Position numbers and translations under genes: made by a program
Origin: Bradyrhizobium sp. CCBAU 53351
GTDB taxonomy: Bacteria; Pseudomonadota; Alphaproteobacteria; Rhizobiales; Xanthobacteraceae
Assembly (NCBI RefSeq): GCF_015291745.1
Contig: NZ_CP030059.1
Coordinates: forward strand, 2,631,501 to 2,695,500
Length of the DNA: 64,000 nt
Direction: 5' to 3'
Shown: one piece after another, positions 1-8,474 of the stretch
How the letters are laid out: each line of letters starts with the position of its first letter
Numbering within the stretch: the stretch's first letter is position 1
The notes under the pieces: generated by a model
The model's database searches: none
Told to the model about the DNA's origin: nothing
Seen by the model: the letters and a program-made list of their open reading frames with translations, nothing else

Positions 1-244
1 GCCGACCGCCCATCCAGGCGCCCGAGACGATGCCGACCGCCTCCTCCTCGCGAGCCGTGGTGAAGGTGGTGAAGAAGGGATCGGCATGCAGATTCTTGAT
101 CAGCGGGGTCAGCACGCGGTCGGGCACGTAGGGGACGAGGCTGATCTCGTTCCGCTTCAGGGTTTGCAGGACGATGCCGTGCCAGCTTCGGTCGCTGGAC
201 CCTTGGGTCGCCTCGGGCGAAGCCTGCCGTTCCGCAATCGCCAT
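1..244 (-). CDS. TPP-dependent decarboxylase alpha-type subunit, N-terminal part (partial)
   Basis: The first 81 residues of a minus-strand gene that continues beyond the left edge. It starts at ATG 244 (MAIAERQASPEATQ...). The pattern YVPDRVLTPLIKNL, then HADPFF, REEEAVGIVSGAWMGG, matches the N-terminal pyrimidine-binding domain of split thiamine-pyrophosphate enzymes such as sulfopyruvate or phosphonopyruvate decarboxylase alpha subunits. The glutamate in REEEAVG is the likely cofactor-activating residue of that domain. The catalytic beta subunit, if present, lies outside the window. The gene is divergent from the 2-hydroxyacid dehydrogenase at 486, with 241 nt between the starts. The substrate cannot be assigned from this fragment. 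Confidence 0.7.
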   Translation of the reverse strand, partial: MAIAERQASPEATQGSSDRSWHGIVLQTLKRNEISLVPYVPDRVLTPLIKNLHADPFFTTFTTAREEEAVGIVSGAWMGGR

Positions 245-485
245 TTGCGTTCTCCCTTGCCGCCGCGCATGCTTCTTCCTTGGCCGCCGCGGCTGTCAGC
301 CGAACTTGACGGAGCGAGCGGGATTGTCAACATGTCCGGGCCGGCACCGTGATCTGCGCCAGACGGCCTGCCATGGCCGGCACCGCCGTGTCATAAGCGG
401 CGACAATTACAAAATGGGAGGGAGGCACGGACGGGCGCGGATCGCGCTGACCTTGCGGCCCCTCAAGAGAGCCGGAAGGGTCCTG

Positions 486-1535
486 ATGTCCGTCAACAGC
501 AAGCGCGTCTTCTACGTCAAATACCTGGCCAATCCGATCTACGTGGACATCCTGAAGGCGCGGCCCGACGTCCGGCTCGATCGGATCGAGAACGAGAGCC
601 CCGAAGATTTCTACGCGCCGATCATGAGCGCGGCGCATGTCTACCAGATCGGCGCGGCCCGCGACGAACTCGCCCCGCATTTCCATGTCGATGCCGCCTT
701 GCTGAAGCGCGCGCCGAACCTGCTACTTGTCTCCAGCAATGGCGCCGGCTTCGATCCTGTCGACGTCGAGGCCTGCACGGAGGCGGGGGTGCTGGTCGTC
801 AACCAGTCCGGCGGCAACGCCCATTCGGTGGCCGAGCACGCGCTGGCGATGATGCTGACGCTGTCCAAACGCATCATCCAGTCCGATCGCAGGCTGCGCC
901 GGGAAGCCAACGTCAACCGCAACGAGCTGGTCGGCAACGAGGTCGAGCACAAGACCGTCGGCATCATCGGCCTCGGCAATGTCGGCCGCCGCATCGCCGC
1001 TTTGTGCAAGGGCCTGCTCGGCATGAAGGTGCTGGCCTATGACCCGTATCTGTCGGCCGAGGTGATGGCCGAGCGGGGCGGGGAGAAGGTCGAGCTCGAC
1101 GAGCTTTTGCGCCGGTCTGACTTCGTCTCGATCTCCTGTCCGCTCGACAAGGGCAGCCGCAACATGATCAGCACGCGCGAGTTTGCGCTGATGCAGCCGC
1201 ATGCCTACTTCATCACCACGGCGCGCGGCTTCATTCACGACGAGGATGCGTTGCTCCAGGCGCTGCGCGACAAGCGCATCGCCGGTGCCGGCCTCGACGT
1301 CTGGTCCAAGGAGCCCCCGCCGCCGGAGCATCCGCTGCTCCAGTTCGACAACGTTCTGGCGAGCCCGCACACCGCCGGCGTCACCATCGAGGCGCGCCAA
1401 AACATGGGCCGGATCGCGGCCGAGCAGGTGCTGGACACGCTCGACGGCAAGCGCCCGCCGCGTATCATCAATCCCGAGGTCTGGCCGCGCTATGCGGAGC
1501 GCTTCAAGCAGGCGTTCGGCGTGACGCCGGGGTAG
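486..1535 (+). CDS. D-2-hydroxyacid dehydrogenase, NAD(P)-dependent
   Basis: A cytosolic oxidoreductase of 349 residues, a normal length for the D-isomer-specific 2-hydroxyacid dehydrogenase family, which interconverts 2-oxo acids and D-2-hydroxy acids. Visible features are the Rossmann motif GLGNVG at residues 162-167, the catalytic Arg of TTARGF near 247, Glu of WSKEPPPPEHP near 276 and His of ASPHTAG near 295, in family order. I chose ATG 486 because GGAAGGG lies just upstream. The open frame extends back to 174, but that part lacks family similarity. The gene is divergent from a TPP decarboxylase subunit, so the pair may act on the same 2-oxo acid; this is inference. Phosphoglycerate-dehydrogenase-like or hydroxypyruvate-reductase-like activities cannot be separated. 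Confidence 0.85.
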   Translation: MSVNSKRVFYVKYLANPIYVDILKARPDVRLDRIENESPEDFYAPIMSAAHVYQIGAARDELAPHFHVDAALLKRAPNLLLVSSNGAGFDPVDVEACTEAGVLVVNQSGGNAHSVAEHALAMMLTLSKRIIQSDRRLRREANVNRNELVGNEVEHKTVGIIGLGNVGRRIAALCKGLLGMKVLAYDPYLSAEVMAERGGEKVELDELLRRSDFVSISCPLDKGSRNMISTREFALMQPHAYFITTARGFIHDEDALLQALRDKRIAGAGLDVWSKEPPPPEHPLLQFDNVLASPHTAGVTIEARQNMGRIAAEQVLDTLDGKRPPRIINPEVWPRYAERFKQAFGVTPG

Positions 1536-1650
1536 GGGCGCGAAGGGTCAGCGCGCTCCGATCATTGGTTACCGCGACGGAAAGGCAAAGCGCCGCATCT
1601 TATCGACGGGGTAAGTGGACGCGTATCACTTGTCCTGTAGTTGAAAGTCC

Positions 1651-2100
1651 ATGAGCATATTCTCGATTGCGACATCCGGGCTTTCTGCGGTGAGTTTGCG
1701 TGTGAATGTTGCTGCGAGCAACATCGCCAACGTTCAAACGACGGGCCCGCTGCCAGCGTCGGGCGCATCGAGCCCGCAGGCCGCCACGGGCAGTTCGGGC
1801 ATCGCTCCGACGTATCCCGCAGCTTACATGCCATTGCGCGTCGACCAGGTCGACCAATCGAGCGGCTCGACGCCGGGCGGCACGGTCGCGACGGTGTCGA
1901 CGGTATCGCCGAGCTACACCGCACAATACGACCCAAGCGCTCCCTTCGCCAACCAGGATGGCCTGGTCGCCGCGCCGAATGTCGATATCGCCAGCGAATT
2001 CGTCCAACTGGCGGCCGCAAAGTACAGCTTCATTGCCAGCGCAAAGGTCATTCAGGCCTACGCGGAAACGGAAAAGTCGCTGCTCGACATCACCACATGA
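1651..2100 (+). CDS. FlgC-like flagellar basal-body rod protein (orphan)
   Basis: A protein of 149 residues with both conserved ends of the rod/hook family. The N-terminal helix has SGLSAVSLRVNVAASNIAN followed by TTG, and the C-terminal segment has PNVDIASEFVQLAAAKYSF. The middle is rich in Ser, Pro, Gly and Thr. FlgC is a proximal rod component exported by the flagellar type III apparatus. No other flagellar gene lies nearby, so this is an isolated copy. It could be a paralogue used in a second flagellum or a degenerate relic, although the frame is intact. The start ATG 1651 gives a standard rod N-terminus, but no clear Shine-Dalgarno sequence precedes it. Confidence 0.75.
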   Translation: MSIFSIATSGLSAVSLRVNVAASNIANVQTTGPLPASGASSPQAATGSSGIAPTYPAAYMPLRVDQVDQSSGSTPGGTVATVSTVSPSYTAQYDPSAPFANQDGLVAAPNVDIASEFVQLAAAKYSFIASAKVIQAYAETEKSLLDITT

Positions 2101-2221
2101 GGGCGGATTGCTGCCCGAATGGGCGCCGGGAACTTTGCCTGGCCTTGATCCGCGTCAAAATCTCCTTTCCCCATCCGGCCTAAATGGGACTAGAGTGTCG
2201 CCGGGGCAGCAGGGAGGTCCC

Positions 2222-2434
2222 ATGTCAACCTATGTCGTCAAGTTCATGAAGAATGTGCTCGGCGAGTACGGCCGGCAGAGCGAGATTTGCCAGGGTACGC
2301 TGGAGATCGACGCCGCCGACGAGGACGAGGCCAAGGAGCGGGCGAAAGCGAGATTCTGCAAGGACCAGGCGCTGCATCACTGGTCGCTGCATGCCGACCG
2401 CATCCATGTGAGACCGGCCGATTATCCGTCGTGA
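2222..2434 (+). CDS. Small conserved hypothetical protein (70 aa)
   Basis: A short acidic/basic mixed protein beginning MSTYVVKFMKNVLGEYGRQ, with a charged middle (DAADEDEAKERAKARFC) and the end HWSLHADRIHVRPADYPS. It has no signal peptide or membrane segment. GGGAGGTCCC directly precedes ATG 2222, a good ribosome binding site, which supports real translation. The pattern of beta strand, helix and beta strand resembles small stand-alone proteins of unknown function found in rhizobia. No function can be assigned. It lies alone between the rod-like gene and the convergent Lrp-type gene. Confidence 0.6.
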   Translation: MSTYVVKFMKNVLGEYGRQSEICQGTLEIDAADEDEAKERAKARFCKDQALHHWSLHADRIHVRPADYPS

Positions 2435-2495
2435 GGGCTCGTTGTTCGAGCAAGCAGGGCGCACACTCAAGTGATTTGAGCCGCGGTCGACGCAG

Positions 2496-3002
2496 CTAGC
2501 GCTTGGCTTCGCCGAACACCACGATCGGCACTGCACGGTTGACGATTTCGCGCAGCGCGAAGCTCGATTGCACGCGTGCGACGCGCGGCAGCCGGGATAG
2601 CTCGGTGCGATGGATGCGCTCGAAATCCTGGATGTCGCGGGCCAGCACGATGAGGATGTAATCGTCGGTGCCCGACATCAGGAAGCAGCGCACGACGGAA
2701 GGGCATTTCACCACCTCCGCCTCGAATGCCTTCAGCGCGTCGTCGCTCTGGCTCTCCAGCGCGATCCGGACCAGCACCGTGGTGGTGAGGCCGAACTGGG
2801 TGAGGTCGAGCGCGGCCTGGTAGGCCTGGATGTAGCCGTCGTCCTCGAGCGTCTTCTGCCGCCGGGCCAGCGCGGTGCTCGACAAGCCGATCTTGTTGGC
2901 GAGTTCGGTATGACTGGCGCGCGCATTGGTCGTGAGTTCCGCGAGGATCGCGAGGTCTTTCCGGTCGAGGGCCAAAGTTTGGTCTCCAGCGTGAAAGGAC
3001 AT
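2496..3002 (-). CDS. Lrp/AsnC-family transcriptional regulator
   Basis: A DNA-binding regulator of 168 residues. The N-terminal helix-turn-helix lies at about residues 29-52 (SHTELANKIGLSSTALARR), followed by the RAM/AsnC ligand-binding domain containing VVRCFLMSGTDDYILIV. Proteins of this family bind amino acids and form octamers. It is divergent from alanine dehydrogenase (start 3119), with 116 nt between the starts. By analogy with AldR-type pairs, it probably controls ald in response to alanine. ATG 3002 is preferred; an upstream GTG at 3053 would add 17 residues with no family similarity. Confidence 0.87.
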   Translation of the reverse strand: MSFHAGDQTLALDRKDLAILAELTTNARASHTELANKIGLSSTALARRQKTLEDDGYIQAYQAALDLTQFGLTTTVLVRIALESQSDDALKAFEAEVVKCPSVVRCFLMSGTDDYILIVLARDIQDFERIHRTELSRLPRVARVQSSFALREIVNRAVPIVVFGEAKR

Positions 3003-3118
3003 TTCGGCGCCGGAAACCGGCGCGGGCTCAATGAAACTAGCGGATATTTGCACGAAACCAAACCTGCCCCCTCGCTACGATGAAGAGCGGAATCAATGCG
3101 TTGGCCAGGGAGAGCAAG

Positions 3119-4234
3119 ATGCGCGTCGGTGTTCCCAAGGAGATCAAGGTGCAGGAATATCGCGTCGGGCTCACCCCGGGCGCCGTCCGTGAATATGTCG
3201 CGGCGGGTCATCAGGTAGAGGTCGAGACCGGCGCTGGCGCCGGCATCGGCGCGCCCGACGAGGTGTATCGGCGGGCAGGGGCCAGCATTGCCGACAGCGC
3301 CCGCGACATCTTTACCAGGTCCGACATGATCGTGAAGGTGAAGGAGCCGCAGAAGAGTGAGTGGGCCCAGCTTCGAGAAGGCCAGATTCTGTTTACCTAT
3401 CTTCATCTTGCGCCGGATCCGGAGCAGGCCAAGGGGCTGCTTGCCTCCGGCTGCACGGCGGTCGCCTATGAAACCGTCACGGACGCGAACGGCCACCTCC
3501 CGCTGCTCGCCCCGATGAGCGAAGTCGCCGGCCGCCTCGCCATCGAGGCCGCCGGCGCCGCGCTCAGGCGCTCGGCCGGCGGCCGTGGCCTGCTGCTGGG
3601 CGGCGTGCCCGGCGTGCAGCCGGCGCGCGTCGTCGTGCTTGGCGGTGGCGTGGTCGGAACGCAGGCGGCCCGCATGGCCGCGGGCCTCGGTGCCGAAGTC
3701 ACCGTGATCGACCGCTCGATTCCACGCTTGCGCGAATTGGACGATCTCTTTGCCGGACGCGTGCGCACCCGCTTCTCGACCATCGAATCGGTCGAGGAGG
3801 AAGTGTTCGCCGCCGACGTCGTGATCGGCGCGGTTCTGGTGCCGGGCGCCAGCGCACCCAAGCTGGTGACGCGCGACATGCTGAAGACGATGCGGCCCGG
3901 TGCCGTGCTGGTCGACGTCGCGATCGACCAGGGCGGCTGTTTCGAGACCTCGCATCCGACCACGCATGCCGATCCGACCTATGAGATGGACGGCATCGTG
4001 CACTATTGCGTCGCCAACATGCCGGGCGCCGTGCCGGTGACCTCGAGCCAGGCCCTGAACAACGCGACGCTGCCGTTCGGCCTGACGCTGGCGAACAGGG
4101 GCTTTGCTGCGGTGCTGGAAAAACCGCATTTGCGCGACGGTCTGAACGTACATCGCGGCCGCATTACCAACAGGGCGGTGGCGGAGAGTCTCGGGCTGGA
4201 TTTCGCGCCGGTGGAGAGCGGGCTGGCGGCATAA
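3119..4234 (+). CDS. ald: Alanine dehydrogenase
   Basis: NAD-dependent L-alanine dehydrogenase, which interconverts alanine and pyruvate plus ammonium. The length of 371 residues is standard. The N-terminus MRVGVPKEIKVQEYRVGLTP, Lys of VKVKEPQ near residue 75, His of TYLHLAP near 96, and the nucleotide motif GGGVVG at 175-180 match the known catalytic and binding positions. ATG 3119 follows CCAGGGAGAGCAAG and gives the family N-terminus; an in-frame ATG at 3080 would add 13 unrelated residues. In Bradyrhizobium this enzyme has been linked to alanine production in bacteroids. Control by the divergent Lrp-type regulator is likely. Confidence 0.95.
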   Translation: MRVGVPKEIKVQEYRVGLTPGAVREYVAAGHQVEVETGAGAGIGAPDEVYRRAGASIADSARDIFTRSDMIVKVKEPQKSEWAQLREGQILFTYLHLAPDPEQAKGLLASGCTAVAYETVTDANGHLPLLAPMSEVAGRLAIEAAGAALRRSAGGRGLLLGGVPGVQPARVVVLGGGVVGTQAARMAAGLGAEVTVIDRSIPRLRELDDLFAGRVRTRFSTIESVEEEVFAADVVIGAVLVPGASAPKLVTRDMLKTMRPGAVLVDVAIDQGGCFETSHPTTHADPTYEMDGIVHYCVANMPGAVPVTSSQALNNATLPFGLTLANRGFAAVLEKPHLRDGLNVHRGRITNRAVAESLGLDFAPVESGLAA

Positions 4235-4247
4235 GAGTACACCTGTA

Positions 4248-4259
4248 GCTCCGCGGAGC
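4248..4259. terminator. Short palindrome between convergent genes, possible weak terminator
   Basis: The perfect 12-nt palindrome GCTCCGCGGAGC lies in the 36-nt gap between ald (plus) and the monooxygenase gene (minus), followed by CGGCGTCTTTCTT. It may end transcription from either side, but the stem is short and the T-run is interrupted. Confidence 0.3.
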
Positions 4260-4270
4260 CGGCGTCTTTC

Positions 4271-6178
4271 TTACCCCTTCGTCACCCTGTACTGCCGCAG
4301 ATCCGGATCGTGCGTCATGCGCCAATAGTCCACGAAGCGCCACGGCATCGCCGAGAACACACGGCCGCTCGAGTTGCGGTAATAGGTGCTCATGCCCGGA
4401 TGCGTCCAGATCATCGCCTCGTGCTCGGCGTCGACCTTGCGGACATAGTCGTCGAGCACGTCCTGGCGGACGTCGATCGCGGCGACGTCTTGCTCGATCA
4501 TGCTGGCGAGACAAGCGGCGATGTAGCGGCTCTGGCATTCGGACTGGAAGATGACGCTGCCGCCATGGGCCGGGCCGGAGTTCGGCCCGAGCATGCAGAA
4601 GAAGTTCGGAAAGTCGGGCACGGTGAGGCCGAGAAACGCGGTTGGATTGTCGTTGGCCCAAGCCTCGCGCAAATCCTTGCCGTCGCGGCCGCTGATGTTG
4701 AGGCGGGCCGCCATTTCCGTCACCTTGAAGCCGGTCGCGACCACGATGATGTCTGCGGGACGATGCTTGCCGTCGGCGGTGACGATGCCGGTCTCGTCGA
4801 AATGGTCGATCGTGTCGGTGACGAGCTCGACATTGTCGCGCGTGAGCGTCTTGAACCAGTTGTTGTCGAGCAGGATGCGCTTGCCGTAGGGCGGATAGGT
4901 CGGCACGCATTTTTCAATCAGGTCGGGACGGCCTTGTAGCTCCGACAGGATAAAGTCCGTCAGCTCCTGGCGGTGCCGATCGTTGCCCTTGTTGACGGCG
5001 CGCTCGGGATGCGGCCAGGCCGGGTCCTTGCGCAGGAAAGGCAAGAGGCCGTCGCCATAGCGCCAGAACATGTTGAAGCGATACCACTGCACATAGAACG
5101 GCAGATGCGCCAGCAGCCAGCGCGCGCCCTCGCTGATCGGATCGGCATAACCCTTCACCGGCCGCGCCCATTGCGCGCTGCGCTGATAGACCGCGATCGA
5201 GGCGACGCGGCTGGCGATCGACGGCACCAGCTGCATCGATGTCGCGCCGGTGCCGATCGCCGCGACATGCTTGCCGTCGAGCTTGATGTCGTCGGACCAC
5301 AGCGCCGAATGCAGGATTTTTCCCTTGAAATGCTCCTCGCCCTTGAAATGCGCGCGAGAAGGATCGTTGAGCTGGCCAATCGCGCTGACCAGCGCGGTGG
5401 ATTCGAACGTCTCTTCGCCGTTCCCGGTCTTGAGCGCCGAGATCCAGCGCTTCTTGCCCTCGTCCCAGCGCGACGAGGTCAGTTCGGTGTTGACGCGTAG
5501 ATGTTTTCGGATGCCGTATTCGTCAGCGACCTTCAGCAGATAACCGAGCAGTTCCTCGCGCTGGCAGAAGTAACGGGTCCATGCATTGCCCGAGCCGAAC
5601 GAGTAGGAATAGGAATGGTTTGGCGTGTCGACGCCGCAGCCTGGGTAGCGGTTGATCCACCAGGTGCCGCCAAGCTCGGCGTTCTTCTCGACGATGGTGT
5701 AGGGGATGCCGAGATGGCCGAGCGCCACGCCAAGCGCGATGGCGCAGACGCCGGCGCCGACGATCAGTACATGCTGCACGGCGAGCTTGTCGTTCGACGG
5801 CTGCTTGGTCCAGCGCGGCTCACGCGAGACAAAGCCCATCTCCTCCCGCATCAGCGGCGCATATTCCGGCGCGACGTTCTCGCCGAGACAGGCGCGCATC
5901 ATCTTCAGCAGCAGCTCCTCGCCGGGGTCGGCGATGACGGGTTTTGGCGTACCATCGACGAAGAGCTTGACCACTGCGGCGCGGATTTCGTCCTGGATCT
6001 CCCGCGGCACCCCGGCCTCGGGATCGGGAATGAGGCGGATATCGCGCTTCGGCAAGTACGGCGGCGCGAGCCATTTCTCGTCCCCGGTCATGTGCACCAG
6101 CACCATCAGGAGACAGCGGATGTCGCCTTCCGCGATTGTCGAGGCAAGGTCGAGCCTGTGCGGAGATTCGATGTTCAT
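4271..6178 (-). CDS. Flavin-containing Baeyer-Villiger monooxygenase, 4-hydroxyacetophenone monooxygenase type
   Basis: A 635-residue FAD/NADPH monooxygenase expected to insert oxygen next to a ketone to give an ester or lactone. The first FAD Rossmann motif, GAGVCA (141-146), ends in Ala rather than Gly. GTWWINRYPGCGVD follows at 171-184, the Baeyer-Villiger fingerprint FKGKILHSALW is at 284-294, and the NADPH motif GTGATS is at 309-314. A 135-residue N-terminal extension before the FAD fold, with HMTGDEKW, matches the architecture of Pseudomonas 4-hydroxyacetophenone monooxygenase (about 640 residues) rather than cyclohexanone-type enzymes. The gene overlaps tetR by 4 nt and is last in the operon. 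The substrate is unknown; the linked acyl-CoA synthetase suggests the product is hydrolysed and activated. Confidence 0.88.
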   Translation of the reverse strand: MNIESPHRLDLASTIAEGDIRCLLMVLVHMTGDEKWLAPPYLPKRDIRLIPDPEAGVPREIQDEIRAAVVKLFVDGTPKPVIADPGEELLLKMMRACLGENVAPEYAPLMREEMGFVSREPRWTKQPSNDKLAVQHVLIVGAGVCAIALGVALGHLGIPYTIVEKNAELGGTWWINRYPGCGVDTPNHSYSYSFGSGNAWTRYFCQREELLGYLLKVADEYGIRKHLRVNTELTSSRWDEGKKRWISALKTGNGEETFESTALVSAIGQLNDPSRAHFKGEEHFKGKILHSALWSDDIKLDGKHVAAIGTGATSMQLVPSIASRVASIAVYQRSAQWARPVKGYADPISEGARWLLAHLPFYVQWYRFNMFWRYGDGLLPFLRKDPAWPHPERAVNKGNDRHRQELTDFILSELQGRPDLIEKCVPTYPPYGKRILLDNNWFKTLTRDNVELVTDTIDHFDETGIVTADGKHRPADIIVVATGFKVTEMAARLNISGRDGKDLREAWANDNPTAFLGLTVPDFPNFFCMLGPNSGPAHGGSVIFQSECQSRYIAACLASMIEQDVAAIDVRQDVLDDYVRKVDAEHEAMIWTHPGMSTYYRNSSGRVFSAMPWRFVDYWRMTHDPDLRQYRVTKG

Positions 6179-6810
6179 GGCATGTCTCCGAATCCGGTGA
6201 AGAGGCCGCGCGTCATCAGCTTGCGATAGGCGGAGATGACGTGCTCGGGCACGGCGGTGACGCCGTCTTGCGAATAGGAATAGCGGCGGCTGAGATAGCC
6301 GCGCGCGCCCATCAGCATGTGGACGATTGCCTCGAATTCCTCATCGCTATAATCGTGAATCGCGCCTGACGCGCGCGCCCGGCGCAGGATTCGGACATAG
6401 GCGACCGAAATGTTGTCGAGATGCTTCTGATAGCCGATGGGTGCGAAGAACTCGGCCTCGTTGAGGATGCGCAGGAATTCCGGCACCTCGCGGATGAAGT
6501 CGAAGAAAGCTGAGAAGCGCTCGATCTCCTGGCGTGCCGCATCCGCCGTGCCGGTGCGGGCGCGGATGAACTGGACCATGTCGAGGCCGATCTTCGGTAG
6601 CAGCTGGTCGAGCAGCTCCTGGCGGTTCTCGAAATGATTATAGAAGGTGCCCTGCGCGACGCCGGCCTGTTCGGTGATGCGGGCGACGGAGGCCTCCGCA
6701 TAGCCATGCTTGCCGACGACCTTGGTGGCGGCCTCAAAGATCTTCTGCTTGGTCCAGGCGTTGCGCTCGACGCGGTTCAGCTTGGTCACCTTGGCGGTCG
6801 CTTGCGTCAT
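6175..6810 (-). CDS. TetR-family transcriptional regulator
   Basis: A regulator of 211 residues. The N-terminal helix-turn-helix contains YAEASVARITEQAGVAQGTF and then YNHFENRQELLDQL, typical of TetR proteins that repress catabolic operons. The C-terminal all-helical domain should bind a small ligand, perhaps an acyl-CoA. The gene overlaps the acyl-CoA synthetase upstream and the monooxygenase downstream by 4 nt each, so all three are translationally coupled. It likely represses its own operon and perhaps the divergent liv importer. No convincing operator dyad was seen in the 108-nt divergent region. Confidence 0.9.
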   Translation of the reverse strand: MTQATAKVTKLNRVERNAWTKQKIFEAATKVVGKHGYAEASVARITEQAGVAQGTFYNHFENRQELLDQLLPKIGLDMVQFIRARTGTADAARQEIERFSAFFDFIREVPEFLRILNEAEFFAPIGYQKHLDNISVAYVRILRRARASGAIHDYSDEEFEAIVHMLMGARGYLSRRYSYSQDGVTAVPEHVISAYRKLMTRGLFTGFGDMP

Positions 6811-8366
6811 TCAGACGTCTCCAGCTCGGCGCGCAGGACGCGCTTGAGGATCTTGCCACTGGGATTGCGCGGGAGGCTGTCTCGCAGGATCAGCTCTTTC
6901 GGCACCTTGAAGCTCGCCAGCCGCGCGCGGCAGTGCTCGGTGAGAGCAGGTAGCTCCATTACGGCACCTTCCGCCAAAACGACCACGGCGACCGGCCGCT
7001 CGCCCCAGCGTGTGTCGCGGAGGCCAATCACTGCGACTTCGCGCACCCCCGGTAATTCATAGATGACGCGCTCGACCTCGGAGGAGGCGATGTTCTCGCC
7101 GCCGGAGATGATCATGTCCTTCTTGCGGTCGGTCAGGTAGAGGAAGCCTTCCCCGTCGAGATAGCCGACGTCGCCGCTGCGGAACCAGTCACCGAAGAAG
7201 GCGGACGCCGTCTTCTCCGGATCCTTCCAATAGCCGCGCGTGATCTTGGGACCGCGCAGGCAGATCTCGCCGGTGACGTTCGGCGGCAAAGTCTTGCCGT
7301 CCTCGTCGCGGATTTCGATCTCGACATGGGCGATGGCGCGCCCGGTCGAGCCGATCTTCTCGATCTCGCGGCCGGCCTCCATGAAGGTGTCGCCGCCAAC
7401 CGTTTCGGTGAGGCCATAGGCATCGATATAGCGCGCGTTCCGGAAATATTCGGAGAAGGCGCGGATGCGCATCTCCGGCGTCTTCTCGCCGCCGCCGATC
7501 GCCCATTTCAGGCTGGAGACGTCATAACAGTCACGCCTCGGGCAGGTCAGCATCGCCGTGGTCATCACGGGGGCGAACCAGGCGGCGTTGAGCTTGTCCT
7601 CGGCGATCGCCGCAAGTGCGCTCTCCGGCTCGAAATTGCGTTCGATGCGAATGAAGCCGCCATGCCAGAGCACGGCGATGCCGGGCAAATCGAGCGCGCC
7701 GACATGATAGAGCGGACCGACGACGAGCAGCCGCGTCTCGGCGCCAAGGCCGAGCGCGATCGTCTGGTCCGCGCACTTCCAGTAGAAATTGTCGTAAGAG
7801 AGCATCACGCCCTTGGGGCGGTCGGTGGTGCCCGAGGTGTACATCAGCCGCATCAGGTCGGATGGCGCGCAGCGATGCATCGGCGCGGGCGGCGCGTCGC
7901 CTGCGAGATGCGTGATGCTCTGCTGCGCGGTCTCGTCGAGCACGACCGTCCTTGTGCCCGCGGCGTTCGCGGCCAGTTCCTCGTCGACGATCAGCAGCCT
8001 CGCGCCAGCATGGCTGGCGATGTAGCCGACCTCGTCGCGGGAGAGGCGGAAGTTGATCGGTAGAAGCACCGCGCCGAGATGGCTGGTGGCGAAGACGAGC
8101 TCCAGGAACGCCGCGCTGTTCTTCATGAGCACGGCGACGACGTCGCCGGCGCCGATGCCTCGCGCAGCGAGCCAGCCTGCCGCCGTTCGGACGCGCGCAT
8201 CGAACGCCGCGTAGGAAATCTCCTCGCCGCGATATTTCAGCGCGGGCCGGTCCGGCGTGCGTCGGGCATGGAAGGCGATGAAGCTCGAAAGATTGATCAT
8301 TTTGCGGATGTTGGGCCGGTTGCCGGCCTCGATTCCTCCCTCGATGAATTCTGACTCGTAATTCAT
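6807..8366 (-). CDS. AMP-forming acyl-CoA synthetase (FadD-like)
   Basis: A 519-residue ANL-superfamily ligase that forms an acyl-adenylate and then an acyl-CoA from a carboxylic acid, ATP and CoA. The P-loop MYTSGTTDRPKGVM lies at about residues 175-188. The C-terminal signatures are WFRSGDVGYLDGEGFLYLTD, KKDMIISGGENI and the acylation lysine in PRNPSGKILKRVL. I selected ATG 8366; the frame continues to 8435, and ATG 8300 (MINLSSF) is also possible. It is the first gene of the operon with TetR and the Baeyer-Villiger monooxygenase. It is divergent from the liv importer, so the imported acid may be its substrate. Chain length or aromatic specificity cannot be read from sequence. Confidence 0.9.
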   Translation of the reverse strand: MNYESEFIEGGIEAGNRPNIRKMINLSSFIAFHARRTPDRPALKYRGEEISYAAFDARVRTAAGWLAARGIGAGDVVAVLMKNSAAFLELVFATSHLGAVLLPINFRLSRDEVGYIASHAGARLLIVDEELAANAAGTRTVVLDETAQQSITHLAGDAPPAPMHRCAPSDLMRLMYTSGTTDRPKGVMLSYDNFYWKCADQTIALGLGAETRLLVVGPLYHVGALDLPGIAVLWHGGFIRIERNFEPESALAAIAEDKLNAAWFAPVMTTAMLTCPRRDCYDVSSLKWAIGGGEKTPEMRIRAFSEYFRNARYIDAYGLTETVGGDTFMEAGREIEKIGSTGRAIAHVEIEIRDEDGKTLPPNVTGEICLRGPKITRGYWKDPEKTASAFFGDWFRSGDVGYLDGEGFLYLTDRKKDMIISGGENIASSEVERVIYELPGVREVAVIGLRDTRWGERPVAVVVLAEGAVMELPALTEHCRARLASFKVPKELILRDSLPRNPSGKILKRVLRAELETSE

Positions 8367-8474
8367 CTTTGGCTTGACGTCACCCCCCGCCCTCTGAAAT
8401 CCTTGAGAACACGGAGACGAGACGATCTCCGGCAAGGGACCAGGAAAACGCCGACCCGAAAGAGGGAGGGGAAA

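Noticed and set aside
174..485. N-terminal extension of the 2-hydroxyacid dehydrogenase frame
   Set aside because: The translated part is Arg/Cys-rich and not similar to the family, while ATG 486 has a good ribosome site and gives a normal length.
8375..8382. TGACGTCA palindrome near the acyl-CoA synthetase start as a TetR operator
   Set aside because: Only 8 bp, one copy, and no extended symmetry; too weak to support an operator call.
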